The notes below the pieces were generated by a model, which saw only the letters and a list, made by a program, of their open reading frames with translations, was not told the origin of the DNA and ran no database searches. Position numbers and translations under genes: made by a program. Below are positions 34,201 to 41,093 of a stretch of DNA of 64,000 bases, in pieces. Where the stretch lies: NCBI RefSeq assembly GCF_000003815.2, contig NC_049989.1, positions 18,134,684 through 18,198,683 of the forward strand, in the 5' to 3' direction. How positions within the stretch are numbered: the stretch's first letter is position 1; each line of letters begins with the position of its first letter. Source of the DNA: Branchiostoma floridae. Its lineage: Eukaryota > Chordata > Leptocardii > Amphioxiformes > Branchiostomatidae.

Positions 34201-36045
34201 CCGCACTACATCCCCTTTGACTTCTCAAGGGTTGCAACCTGGACAGTGCACGAGTATCAGCCGGGGTCCAACACCCCCGTAGAGAAGACGTACATCAGCG
34301 CTGCCCTGCCTGTGCAGGTTCGCAACACTTACTTCGTGAAGGGCAGTAATGCTAGCCAAGAGGACGCAGTGCGGCAATCACCCAGGGTAACGGTCCCCCA
34401 AGAAGTCCGGTCAGCACCCCAAGAAGTCCGGTCAGCACCCCAAGAAGTCCGGTCAGCACCCCAAGTAGCCAGGTCAGTACCGCAAGAAACTATGGATTGG
34501 ACTCAGGCAAAGTCTGTAGCTCCTCAAGCACCCAGGATAATGCCTCAAGAAATCACAGACTGGACTAAGGCAAGCAGGCCAGAGATGACCAAGGCAAGCA
34601 GGCCTGAAAGGAAAGACTTTGACTTCAGTCGAGTGCAAGATTGGACAGTCATAAAGAAGGAGACAGTCGGCGGAAACTCTGCCGTCGGACCAGACGAGAT
34701 GCGAATATCGTACCTCGAAGACGGGAAGTTGAAGCAGAGGTATTACCGACGACCTCATTTGTCCAGAGGATCATCAGTATTGGTCGGTGAACATCCCCCG
34801 GATCTTTCCGACTTTAGATTCCTCAGAGCAGACGAGATTCCTCTTCCAGAGCAAGATGGAAGAGTCCAACATACCAGTGCTATCCTGCCAGGCGAGATGT
34901 ACCTCACCTATGTCGAAAATGGCGAGGTCAAAAAGCTGTACATGTCAAAAACTGGGCAAAGCATGCCTGGAGAAGTTGTTGATGCCACCTCACGACAGGC
35001 ATACTTCCAGCCCGGTTCTCGACAGTCAAGTGAGGAGGACAATGAGAGAGCTACCTCCATCTCTGGTATCTCTGGTGTGGGCAGGCCAGCAATGCAGTTC
35101 CCTTCAACGCATTACGAAAGGGAAGGCTCAGGTGCCAAGCCTCCATCCCCTACGGATGACCTGGACACACCAAAGACACTGGAGATGACGTCAGGAGGAA
35201 GACACGAACCTTCCGTCAGACCAGACATCCAATCCATCCCACAAGACATCCAGTGGACCCACGCTAACGGGACCCATGAGGTCGTGCCTTTACACTCGGA
35301 GGATCGCAGGCCCTCCCAGGTGATCGTGAAGTCCGGCAGCAGGCCATCCACACCTGCGGAGTCAGTGGGCAGCAGGCGTTCCGACCGGGTCATCCACTAC
35401 AAGTACGACAACGGGCGAAGCAGCGATGACGTTAGTTTGGTTGTTGACGGTTCCAGGCCTAGCTCACAGTCAGATAGCAGCACAGGTGCCCCGATTTACG
35501 CGACATCCAGCCACGCCCGACCCAAGTCTCCAACTCCAGACAGCATGGCACGTCAGCCTCCTCGTCCTGTCTTCCTTCCTCCTCCACCTTCAGGACCATC
35601 TCCGTCCTCCCCTGTTGCTCCTCCACGCAGGAGACGGTCAAGTGCAAGTAGCTCCGGTAGCAATCCATATTCAAACTTGCATCCTCCCCTCAGTCCTAAG
35701 AAAACACCGCCGACTTCAAACTCTCGACCACCAGAGCCAATGGACACGTCAGGGCCAGCAGTGAGTGGTCGTTACCATAATGGCCATCCCCAACGAGACT
35801 ATTCGCAAGATCATGAACAACCGCTTACATTCGCAGACCACGACATCCGGGAGGATGACTCAGGAAAGCCGAAAAAGGTCGGTAAACTGAAGAAGAGTCG
35901 GTTCTTTCCATTCCTGAAGGGTGATAAGAAAGGAAAGAAGACGAAACACGCCAATGGATTTGCACCTGTAGGAGTGGTGGAACCCACACAAGAAAACAGA
36001 GAAAGGCTAGAGGTAGAACATAGCTCACACTTGTACCTATGGTGA
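22225..36045 (+). CDS. Gene 1 giant terminal exon: repeat protein of unknown family
   Basis: One uninterrupted exon of 13,821 bases (4,606 codons plus stop) begins after the acceptor CCAATGTCACAG and ends at TGA 36043-36045; with the five small exons the protein is about 4,718 residues. Order: a basic, partly coiled-coil N-terminus with a CPYC motif (22462-22473) and a KLKKLKKRKRRR run; array 1 of about 36 units of ~50 residues (about 23250-28700); a less regular middle; array 2 of ~50-residue IPP units (about 30600-33270); a CPFC motif (33406-33417); FDFSR..WT and PGEM..TYVE motifs (34110-34960); a Pro/Ser-rich tail; a basic-aromatic KKSRFFPFLKGDKKGKK near the end. No signal peptide, membrane segment or enzyme motif is seen, so a cytoplasmic scaffold or structural role is inferred. 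AHNAK has a similar exon plan but unrelated repeats. An in-frame donor-like GAG|GTAGAA at 36013 could trim the last ten residues. Confidence 0.95.
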   Translation, partial: LRTESFTERYEGEDADSGIENATPAKSSRVTRKDSIKEFVTKKMVENHPTDEPPRPQQHPSPIIGRTGKLYKRKRTREPCPYCEYTRQVLTMMGHDMDETEKLVLNVGKVKKCLIQEMANIEERQRILRERIVYEEQHRRQRRLQEQYQKLKKLKKRKRRRHMKPVEQPSPKKAVAIAMRIGPEQTETENKQVGLYRLYKPPKPMAARPSRLEEGHPIHHELDVSKPHKPKCRSHHHTDLYPEDDGRYHCHGDVRIHRGDMYYTIPSKDLLFRSYAQEREVDPVTIEKIMDKIPQIRKQQGDHVIVLDEDILTFGNWEEVKSEVIIPHHVLRMDEAPAMPMEREGRVSPITLEMGTWDEVLDDVFHIAIDKEQVSRQPRYLQGQNKSAWASVEETDEVPRVRYQAAQIDVVEQEVFKPQTEEIEVEEAEYLNGVLRSIYTNLEQVNGEFPGYCDSCAHAKLHDVMQEVFEAEMSQVVFEEPKYLEGEEGKTHVKLEEAKEELPPLPFHMLAYGQAVMDMYRPNAKKVRSESPRYLQSVEDLEFLHEEDYDEDRDRIELERLMGEQVKQVLWQHSTGGLRSSSPEYLKAIVSEGYVTEEGEDGRISPTPSLQSLVIGETLMDIFRAEAGAVETEDPRYHQGIVLREYAAEEEIDGTVRQERYDKAAVELLRQESFKSKSGVRRSEHARYFAKENHSDLPEESTGKFSPVSFDNALLGQVFVDQWKADLQTIEAETARYHQGIVHHEIISGESIDGKVSPPPNPQNVVVGQALMDIFKANVEEVPLERPRYHATENELQHESTGKISPLSFENPDFGEVFMKKWKAIMKQEEVRVPRYHHGILSDEYIGDEWIDGRISPRPTAENLLVAQVLMETFKATSEQVRAEIPRYMAKEDQTSHDEESTGKVSPVSFESAMLGEIFMERWKTNIDLVKASSPRYHHAVIGDEYVGREEADGRLSPQPTFKNLLSAQVLMETFRATSDKVRTEVPQHFAREGQTSSEDSTGNISPVSFENTTFGEICMEKVKAIANEEKAQLPRYHHAFISDEFVGEEEIDGRIPPRRQTENLLAAQVLMETFRATSQHVKAEVPRYNVREGYTSDREESTGTISPVSFESVALGEVFMEKWKTNLEEVKAQTPRYHHGYVMDDFVGEEGIDGRISPLPNVEKLLTAQVLLEAHKASSEKVRPEAARYFATEGQTSEDSTGKISPVSFENADFGDIVMKKFKAVTKEQKTQVPRYLSAYVSDEFVGVEEIDGRISPRPTLDNLMTAQVLMETFKATSEQVREELPRYTATEGQLSQRQESTGRVSPVSFERAELGEIFMELWKTNIDLVKASSPRYHQAILSDEYVGEEKADGRLSPIPTLQNLFAAQTLMETFRATSDQVRAEVPCFFATEGQIFRDPESAGKMSPVSFESVTFDHVFMEEWKTNIDRVKAQKPRYHQAITSNEFMHREEVDGRISPHPTFKNLVTAQVLMETFRAASKEVREEVPRHIALEGEVSLKDESTGKVSPVSFERAAVGEILMHKWKAQLDLVRGSSPRYLHAILSDEYVGEEKVDGRLSPEPSYDNLVAAQTLMETFKATTKHIRAEAPRHYATEGRTSQPEESTGRISPFTLEGAMMGEIMLQKMSADLSVIESWKPRYLQGVVYNEYMRSEVIDGRLSPGPSPEKLVLGEAFMETFKATANEVREEVPRHWAREGHASLLEEQTGRVSPVAFEAASLGHIFMEKWKANLEKIQTEEARFHQAMVQEQLTWEERTEGEIPPNPNLQNLVLGQALMDTFRATEHHVKAQAPQYRATENYESLKEGSTGRISPLSYKSGVFGEIFLDKWKASLEQVVAEAPRFHQAIVKDQFIPEHRIGGNLSRAPSFRKAEVDRVAMDTHRANAMRVMAQLPQYQATVNHTSLEEGTTGKVSPVSFEKVTFGEILMDRWKANLEQVLTESPRYNQAIMKDQYIPEDQTDGQLSRAPSLRKAAVDRIAVDTFRANAEKVRAQAAQYRAAENYESVEEGATGKVSPVSFDSVKYGKIVMEKSRASLEQIKAQKARYHQAIVKNKFIQEGHATATPPLPNFDSPVFQAVKQNLHRHETNWERSEKPLYLRVREQEARMIFEQEDELPPLTFHQSVHGQVMLNMYRASHEELELEMPRYHQPIQRQVHVNYEEVVEEIPVVDMEEVEYAPVEPAFFRAALDMVEPDMDLIEAELKKANSHPESYEDLPGFSTDRAKAVPLEKADVRSADQRLQRSESPSYLKYVQNTAYVHESDADDNISVVEFDSTQPELIPADRVQTIYINSPQVVPVPKKPVHKAEEVKLDKLRETKDLKVPKVKLNKAKPSVALGQLNKARASTTKIEGPFQPMQMQNVEPARQMCSAPPVNRAPRFKLKEKVIDLSLEETDELPKILKRAAKLGLIPKLPKQALSAEKIRSLKMDVKFAQELQEELASDHASDVSELDLEMADLGFIDQTRFNTVDVFAAELLHLKLPKLEVYEERKDEVMFEEALDLSPLVMKSADKKPMPKELFLNVTAEKVVEEDTEVAIDLPAVPQPVDRAMRLTIAEERKHKAALTETGRSHQSLHKARHGVIEVKEHGYKKVAPLVTQVAHVRSEPDEVFQQAQINEMVEIWVHAAPPKLHIGKEGTVDVVEYHASDIEPFLPSSASQSTEEVRMEEAKATRSVVMNQGREGVESMKEEAVPLVPPMPKRHTLKSSTVPTESMQTAEAGHVETELGLHGASETILDMISMEVMSDLSPLSTEMAQGFDIPLEVYQKVTKQAQKQMFVYVPPPKYGKEGNILTKEEEVKTIPSVSSETGKQSLEPEEHWQQVLLQWVKTEIQPYYAEEIVLDTKQLSSQEIPPIARSDLASVGSIPSERMEKAQSQHIRTQLHPHFAEEHVIDERQVSPEVIPPGPGRDSAHVGSIPSEAMATAQSQHVSTQLHPHFAQEHIIDEKQEEYVYLYTVTPQHTKTAESTEVPVLRLQKVRADEFRSMLHPHFAEEGSIDTRHEYVYFIPPGAPQGAARLIKVPSAKLSQAQADLAQIRQLPREDTMQTVEEHVHTIPGVPAWETGRQSLAAEEHWEKALLQFVKTELQPYYAEEIVLDTKHESSYEIPPVARGDLASVGAIPSHSMETAQSQHIRTQLHPHFAQEQVVGERQLSAQEIPPLTRGDSANVGSIPSEAMETAQSQHFRTQLHPHFAQEQVVGTRQLSAQEIPPLTRGDSANVGSIPSEAMATAQSQHLRTQLHPYFGQEQVINEKQQYVYLYTVDPQHTTTAESSEVPVLRLHKIRAEEFRSMLQAEEGSMDTRHEYVYFIPPGAPKEAARIIQVPSAKLSQAQIDRAQTELRPHYGRESSVLEEPRVGVTEFDGPRTDVARGEALPHEHYRNVVPAPQTQTWVHVPPPKMRHAMDSSIQTRDEVVYTIPPIPMPDHKVRMVPLERAQQERALRQVIPTQTREIRMEIPEETVHGMPTVVNEQSARQQRVQSERYQKVEPPRTQTWIKVEPPKMVAGHEGSMSDVVAEVVSAVAPIPTQAASEGIVPAEVMEKVHAAQLKTQQMPSEGSLREQIEIISTIPPLSSNAAKESLTPAGVFRQIHAQHVQSHKLHAGQETVFRENLEIQREVPPLMPKTTMWRLLPQDKTPKLHRQQHDSHHAYSATESHMSKSRLESVTELPDVRPKVAREVLTHEEIHQAISRMQRSSRSRDPACEIQEVVAQLVENSDGSVAFIEGENLPSMPDCPFCDVQEGMIHFGPSYELKKLQTTQVFQVGDGPQLRNIYVRQVQDARGKAPLEQTGRLSPTQRRVASTGTVISDEYQRADIDTLYSNWVPAELQVAGELESLMQQGIIRYNPLHSTVEEEEGDVYDYGDVFQMKQKSGRRRAQRAGAAVGNIPNVGYPTKQWTSARNMTREQIEREGDESLDSELIMELTSGGLHQEKIVQKDGWTYIYIPGPPESPIMQRPRTTTKISYREDKPPFAFDFSRLMHWTIGRRNEVEKKARVPEEPHYIPFDFSRVATWTVHEYQPGSNTPVEKTYISAALPVQVRNTYFVKGSNASQEDAVRQSPRVTVPQEVRSAPQEVRSAPQEVRSAPQVARSVPQETMDWTQAKSVAPQAPRIMPQEITDWTKASRPEMTKASRPERKDFDFSRVQDWTVIKKETVGGNSAVGPDEMRISYLEDGKLKQRYYRRPHLSRGSSVLVGEHPPDLSDFRFLRADEIPLPEQDGRVQHTSAILPGEMYLTYVENGEVKKLYMSKTGQSMPGEVVDATSRQAYFQPGSRQSSEEDNERATSISGISGVGRPAMQFPSTHYEREGSGAKPPSPTDDLDTPKTLEMTSGGRHEPSVRPDIQSIPQDIQWTHANGTHEVVPLHSEDRRPSQVIVKSGSRPSTPAESVGSRRSDRVIHYKYDNGRSSDDVSLVVDGSRPSSQSDSSTGAPIYATSSHARPKSPTPDSMARQPPRPVFLPPPPSGPSPSSPVAPPRRRRSSASSSGSNPYSNLHPPLSPKKTPPTSNSRPPEPMDTSGPAVSGRYHNGHPQRDYSQDHEQPLTFADHDIREDDSGKPKKVGKLKKSRFFPFLKGDKKGKKTKHANGFAPVGVVEPTQENRERLEVEHSSHLYLW
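24331..28407 (+). repeat. Array 1: alternating A/B ~50-residue coding repeats
   Basis: Twenty-seven consecutive units alternate strictly between two types. A units (about 51 residues) read G[KR][VI]SPVSFE....GEIFMEKWK..., then PRYH, then DEYVGEE.D. B units (about 50) read GR[IL]SP.PT..NLL.AQVLMETF and then RATS..VRAEVPRY, ATEG, EST. A and B share the G-x-[IV]-S-P start, a phenylalanine-methionine core and PRY, so they are themselves homologous. The dimer is about 101 residues (303 bp). More degenerate units extend the array to about 23250 and 28700. Confidence 0.92.
30604..32240 (+). repeat. Array 2: block-duplicated IPP coding repeats
   Basis: Units of ~50 residues contain EIPP...., SIPSEAM.TAQSQH and RTQLHPHFA.E. 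A multi-unit block (TIP..ETG[KR]QSL, EEHW, EIPP units, YLYTV, YFIPPGAP, LSQAQ) occurs twice, at about 30604-31318 and 31366-32240. The second block has an additional EIPPLTRGD unit; the two such units start at 31678 and 31831, exactly 153 bp apart, and are nearly identical in nucleotide sequence. Confidence 0.9.
34396..34479 (+). repeat. 21-bp coding tandem repeat (PQEVRSA x4)
   Basis: Four 21-bp units encode PQEVRSA three times and then PQVARSV. The first three are identical at the nucleotide level, indicating recent expansion inside the giant exon, directly before the third FDFSR..WT motif. Confidence 0.9.
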
Positions 36046-39000
36046 AAGAAGTGGCATTGTAGCAAAATTACCCACTTTGTTCCCATGAGATCATAATGAT
36101 GATGTTTTGCACATTTTTTTTAACAAGTAAAAGCTTGATTCGGGTTAGAATGAGCACATGATATTGGGCACATTATTGTACAAATCTAACTTGAAGTTCG
36201 TAATTTTCAGTTACTAGTACCTTTAGGTACGTAATGGTTGTGGTGGCTATATGAGGTGTTTTTCTGTTGATGTGTCAGCATGTTTACATAGTGGTGTTGG
36301 ACTACTTTTATAGCTGCATGTTGGAGTTAGAGGATCGTATTTTTGTCCATACATTTTCAGCTTTTATTTCTTTGATACAAGTGGTGGGAGTTTATCATGG
36401 TCAGGTTATATGTCTTGATCATAAAGTGTGTGTTTAGGGTTTGAGATTCGTTGACATGAGTTCAGTGTGAAGTTAAGCTGTCCAACAGTTGTTTGACTAA
36501 TTGTACTTTTCTCCTTCCCATGCTGCTGTTAATATGCAGAGATGGGGCTATGGTAATACACTTGATCGCTGAACAGTTGACTTGTACGAGAAACAGGTAA
36601 CTTTCTCCTGTGCAAAGTACAAATTCTGATAATATTATATAATGCTCTCTGCACTATAATGTGACTAGTATGTAGCACATCTCTTGTAGCTTTCTTCATC
36701 TCAACCTACAGTTTAAGGCATGTTCCTGGTGCATCTCTTTCTGCACTTGTGGTGGTGACACTCTTGGCATTTCCTTGTTCTCTCACCTCTTGGTCGTATC
36801 TATGCTTTACCTGTAATTTAAAGTCAGGAGTATTTGTAGTTGTTGGTTGTGGTTGTTAAAGGGATCTTTCTCTCTCTCTCTCTCTGATGGTTTTTGTCTT
36901 ACCTGCTTTGGAAATGGTGTTTCCCATAGAAGCCCAAAGTCTTTCTCCTTTCTGAGTAGTTTTCCTTCTCTATATGCCTTTAGTTTCTCCAGTGATGATG
37001 GTGCATGTATATGTATCTATTCTATACCACCCTTTGTGAATTGTACTCTTCAGGGTGTAGGTTGGTCTTTTACTTGTAGCTAAGGTGCATGGGTAGAACA
37101 TCATGTATGGTGGTGGCTAATTTGCTATGTCTTGTTGCTGTTTTCTGACAGTTGCTTTGTGTGCTTGTCTACAGAAGGATCTGATGTTGTGGAGTGAAGA
37201 CTGCAGGCATTAGCCTAAGGGATGATTTTGACACAGTCTGAACCTACTGTCAAATAAGTAGTAGCTATGCAACAGAAAATATGCGATGATAAGTATATAT
37301 CAGAGAATGGACAGGCATGACACTATGGGAAAAACAAAGAAGAACAGAAAACCGAGGAGGGTGGAGAAAACTGGTTGCCAGATCTTCTGTTGTGCCCAAT
37401 GGTCAAATAGTCAGGATAAGAGATGATATATAATATGCAGCTCTGCTGATTGAGTTTAAGAACTACTTAAAGTAAAAGTGATCATCTGTACATAAGTTTG
37501 AAAAGAGGACGTAACTATCATAATATCAAAGTGGTTATGGGTATTGTTTTATCAAAGCAAAAAATATTGGTGCTATATTTCTAAAGGGTGATGGAAATTT
37601 AAATCAAAGTACTGTAATTTCTACACCATAGAAGTATTTTCCATGTAAGTTAGGGTCTGCACAAATAATATCTAATATTACAACAACTGTAGATAATTGT
37701 AGATTTTATAGATGCACCTTGAAGGTATATATTTGTGTGCTAGCATCTGGCATATTTTGACATTTGCATTTAAGGAGATTCACCATGTATGAAGTATATT
37801 TACTGTTACTTCTAGACTTAAGCACATCTAGTTCCTGACACAATATCACCAAGACGAATGATAAGCGCAAATTTTTTTGAACAACTTTCACCACGTTGCC
37901 ATAAGGAATATCTTAAGAATGCACAAGTTCTGACGTATGCCATGCCCTAAGAAATATCCGGTGTGCCATCTACAAACAACCACCAATGGACGACCGTCGT
38001 CATGATTATATACATCAAGTCTAATGTTACCCAAATTTGTAATTATTTGATACTATCAAATTGGCACGCATATATATTTATGTACCTTTGCGGTGGATCT
38101 TTTAGCAACTTTAATAAGTTTACTTTTGAAGATGAAATCAATGGAAATATTGTATTTGTGAAGTTTTCTTTTTGACAACCGTACTATAGTTGCCATCAAA
38201 GAATATTGCAAGCAGGTGAAGTATACTTGAAATATGAATGCTATTTTCACGTTGAAGAACAACATACTTAGCCAGTAGTATATTTAGTTAAGGGTTTTTT
38301 GGGCATGCAGATGTACATGTATGCATATCAGTTCTTGTATACTTTGTAAGATTCACAAGGACCAAAAGCCATACGATAGATATAAAACTATGTATATTTA
38401 AAGGTGTTTTATCAATCTAGATTATGAAATGTGGTGGCAGTCACATTGAATAGGAAGGACTAGTAACACAATGAAATGTGTAATTTATTGAGTTGATTAA
38501 TTCGTAATATCATCTTCATAGCAAAGAGTTAATTGTCATATTCAAAGAGTATTATATTACAATCATGGTAATAGAATTCAAAGTATGATAGAAATCTATA
38601 TGTTTTGTTGTAGAGTTCCGCTTTCTTGTTCAAGATACACTTGCTGCACTCTGTCTGATGCCAATTATCTGCATTAAAATTACCGGTAGCGTCTCAAGCT
38701 GTGGGGATCCAAAACTTTGGTTTACGTTTCTCATGAACAGGTGGAAGAATAGTAAGACTGCTCCCCCTATCACCTTGTCCAAGTACTACAGTGTACCTAT
38801 GTGTTATCAACTTTTTAGTCGAGTTCGTTGTGCAGAACAACTGAGTGCAGTACTCAACAGTGTTATGATATTATGTTTTAGAGGAATAGCCTGCAGTGAA
38901 ATCATCATAATTCATGGTGTAACATATAATTTGTAATGGCCAACTTCTGTCCTGTTTCTATTTCTGATGTGTAGGTGTTCTTTAAACATTTACTGAACAG

Positions 39001-40020
39001 TAGTCTTTGTTCCACACCCACAAGAAGCAACACCTATCCTGCAGTGCAATGCGAACCAGTCAGAATTGGCCTAAAGGAATGAGACAGACAGTCGGTGGAA
39101 TAAAGCACTTGGTTGTGTGTACAAAGAATCTTGTTCTTTAGTGACTTTATAAGGAAACTACTCAGTATTCACAGAGTGTGGACAGGTCTTTGAAGCATCA
39201 CAATACTAGACTAAGTATTTGAGGCTGTCACTGCACAACAATGAACTGTAATCCCGAGAGGGGGATAATGCTGACTGGAATGTTGTAAGACCAGGTTAGG
39301 GCATTGTAACAGTCAGGTATCTGATACCTGACAAGTCGTTCAACAGGAAAGATGCTCATTCAATAGATTTTATCTTCAGGATTTGTGCTCATTGTTCTGA
39401 GGCTTTGTAGGGAATGGGACAAACTTAAGACAGACACGTAGACAGAATTTTTCTTTTTTGACTAAGCTATACTAGAGTCCATGGAATGTTGGCTGATAAG
39501 AAAATTATAATCATTATGGTGTTGTAATGTAGGTCAAGGTTGATATTCAGGAGACTTATTGAATAAACTTTGGCCCATTCCGCATAATTTGCATGTAATG
39601 TGATAGTTTCATATACTTTTGAAATCTGTTGCTTTGCAAACGATAGCTAAACTCTATCGTATAAACATGAATTCTAATGTCTTGTCAAAGATCATGTTTC
39701 TTTGGAATTAACCCTTGAAACATAAACTCCTGTCTAATTGTCTTTATTGTCAAAACTAGAGCTGATCTTTACCGTTTGCTTTGCCACAGACTTTTTATAA
39801 AATTTCTATTTTTCGCTGCTCGAAGTCTGCCAATGAGGCTAGTCAAACTTGTACTTTTTGTATCTTCTTTATACGCAATATTACAAAAGTTACAGTACCG
39901 GTAGTATTAAAGATATCTGTGTCTCTGAGAAGTAAGAAAACATCTTGACAGACTGTAGACTATTTATTTGGTCTTTTTTTTGCTTATAATTGCAATAAAC
40001 TGCTGAAAAAAGGTGCCAGT
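36046..40020 (+). other. Probable long 3' UTR of gene 1
   Basis: No coding exon is recognised for 4 kb after the stop. Candidate polyadenylation signals are AATAAA at 39099-39104 (followed closely by GT-rich GGTTGTGTGT), 39562-39567 and 39994-39999. A TC microsatellite lies at about 36867-36885. Whether the whole stretch is transcribed is inferred. Confidence 0.4.
39099..39104 (+). terminator. Candidate polyadenylation signal of gene 1
   Basis: AATAAA with a GT-rich stretch starting about 8 bases downstream, the best-formed of three such signals between 39.0 and 40.0 kb. Confidence 0.4.
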
Positions 40021-40906
40021 GACTTGTGTATCATTGTCTTTTTAGAAAAGTTAAGGGCAAATTACAGGACAAAATATGCAAAAGAACACATTGTCAAATG
40101 TATACATGTACAGTAACTGAAAATTGCATTCTTATGCATCGGAAGGGACAACATGCTTATAAGAACTGAGCCAGCAGAAAAAAAAATGTAAAAAGCAATA
40201 AAGTTTGTTGTGGGACTAACGGCAACTGTTGTCCTAGATAGTCAGTGCAACTACTGTAACATCTGTCACAACAGCGATATCTACTACTAAAAAATCATCA
40301 GCGTAGCTTGTCCAAAACAGGAGACAAAACCAGATGGTCTGCTGCAGTACTGTGGAAAGCTGTCAGGGCGCCCAAAATCTAGTCATTTCATTCTCAAAAA
40401 CATAACCTTCTTGACGAAGGTGATTAAAAACTACCTGTTATACAAATCATGCCCAAAGGGTATGCTGCAAACAAGAGAGCTACACCCACTGACTGGGACA
40501 TGTAGAAATGCCACCATTTTTCAGGCAAAACAAGTCAAGTATTTATAAGTTACCATCACACTTTTTAGTCTTTTGAATCTCTTATACATAAGTCCACAGA
40601 CAAATGATAAGAAAAATTCATTGCGTGAGTGTGTTTGTTGATGATTTTTAAAACGTGTAAATACCCAATGCAAAAGCTACTCAACTGGAGAAGTTTTGTG
40701 TAATTACTGTTTGCAGTGCAGGAAATGTTAATTGTCTAACCCAAATTAGGTAATCAAAAGGTGTTATTAAGGAAGTCCCAGAAGAATTGGTAGATCACAA
40801 TGTGACAACATTTCAGACAACACACTGTTCTTGCATTGCCACAGGCACGATTTGATCTATTTTGTCAAGGACAAGTACGTGTGAAGGACAAGTCATGAAA
40901 AAAGGG

Positions 40907-40916
40907 GATAAAAATA
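40907..40916 (+). promoter_or_regulatory. TATA-like box of gene 2
   Basis: GATAAAAATA lies about 185 bases before the start codon at 41094. A start site about 30 bases downstream would give a 5' leader of about 150 bases. This is a weak call from one motif. Confidence 0.3.
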
Positions 40917-41093
40917 GTCTTCAACCTTCAGCAAGTGGGTCAGAAACTGATTTGCATGCTAATTATCATGGACTGAATCACAGAAAACCTGTAGAGTGAG
41001 TTTAGACAATGAAAACATTCCAGTAGTCACTGGGCCCACTACGTTCTCATCAGAAGGCCCAGGTTTTCCTGTGTTGGCTCCTGCTAAAACATC

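Noticed and set aside
22225-36045. AHNAK orthologue
   Set aside because: The exon architecture is similar, but AHNAK's proline-lysine beta repeats and PDZ-like N-terminus are absent.
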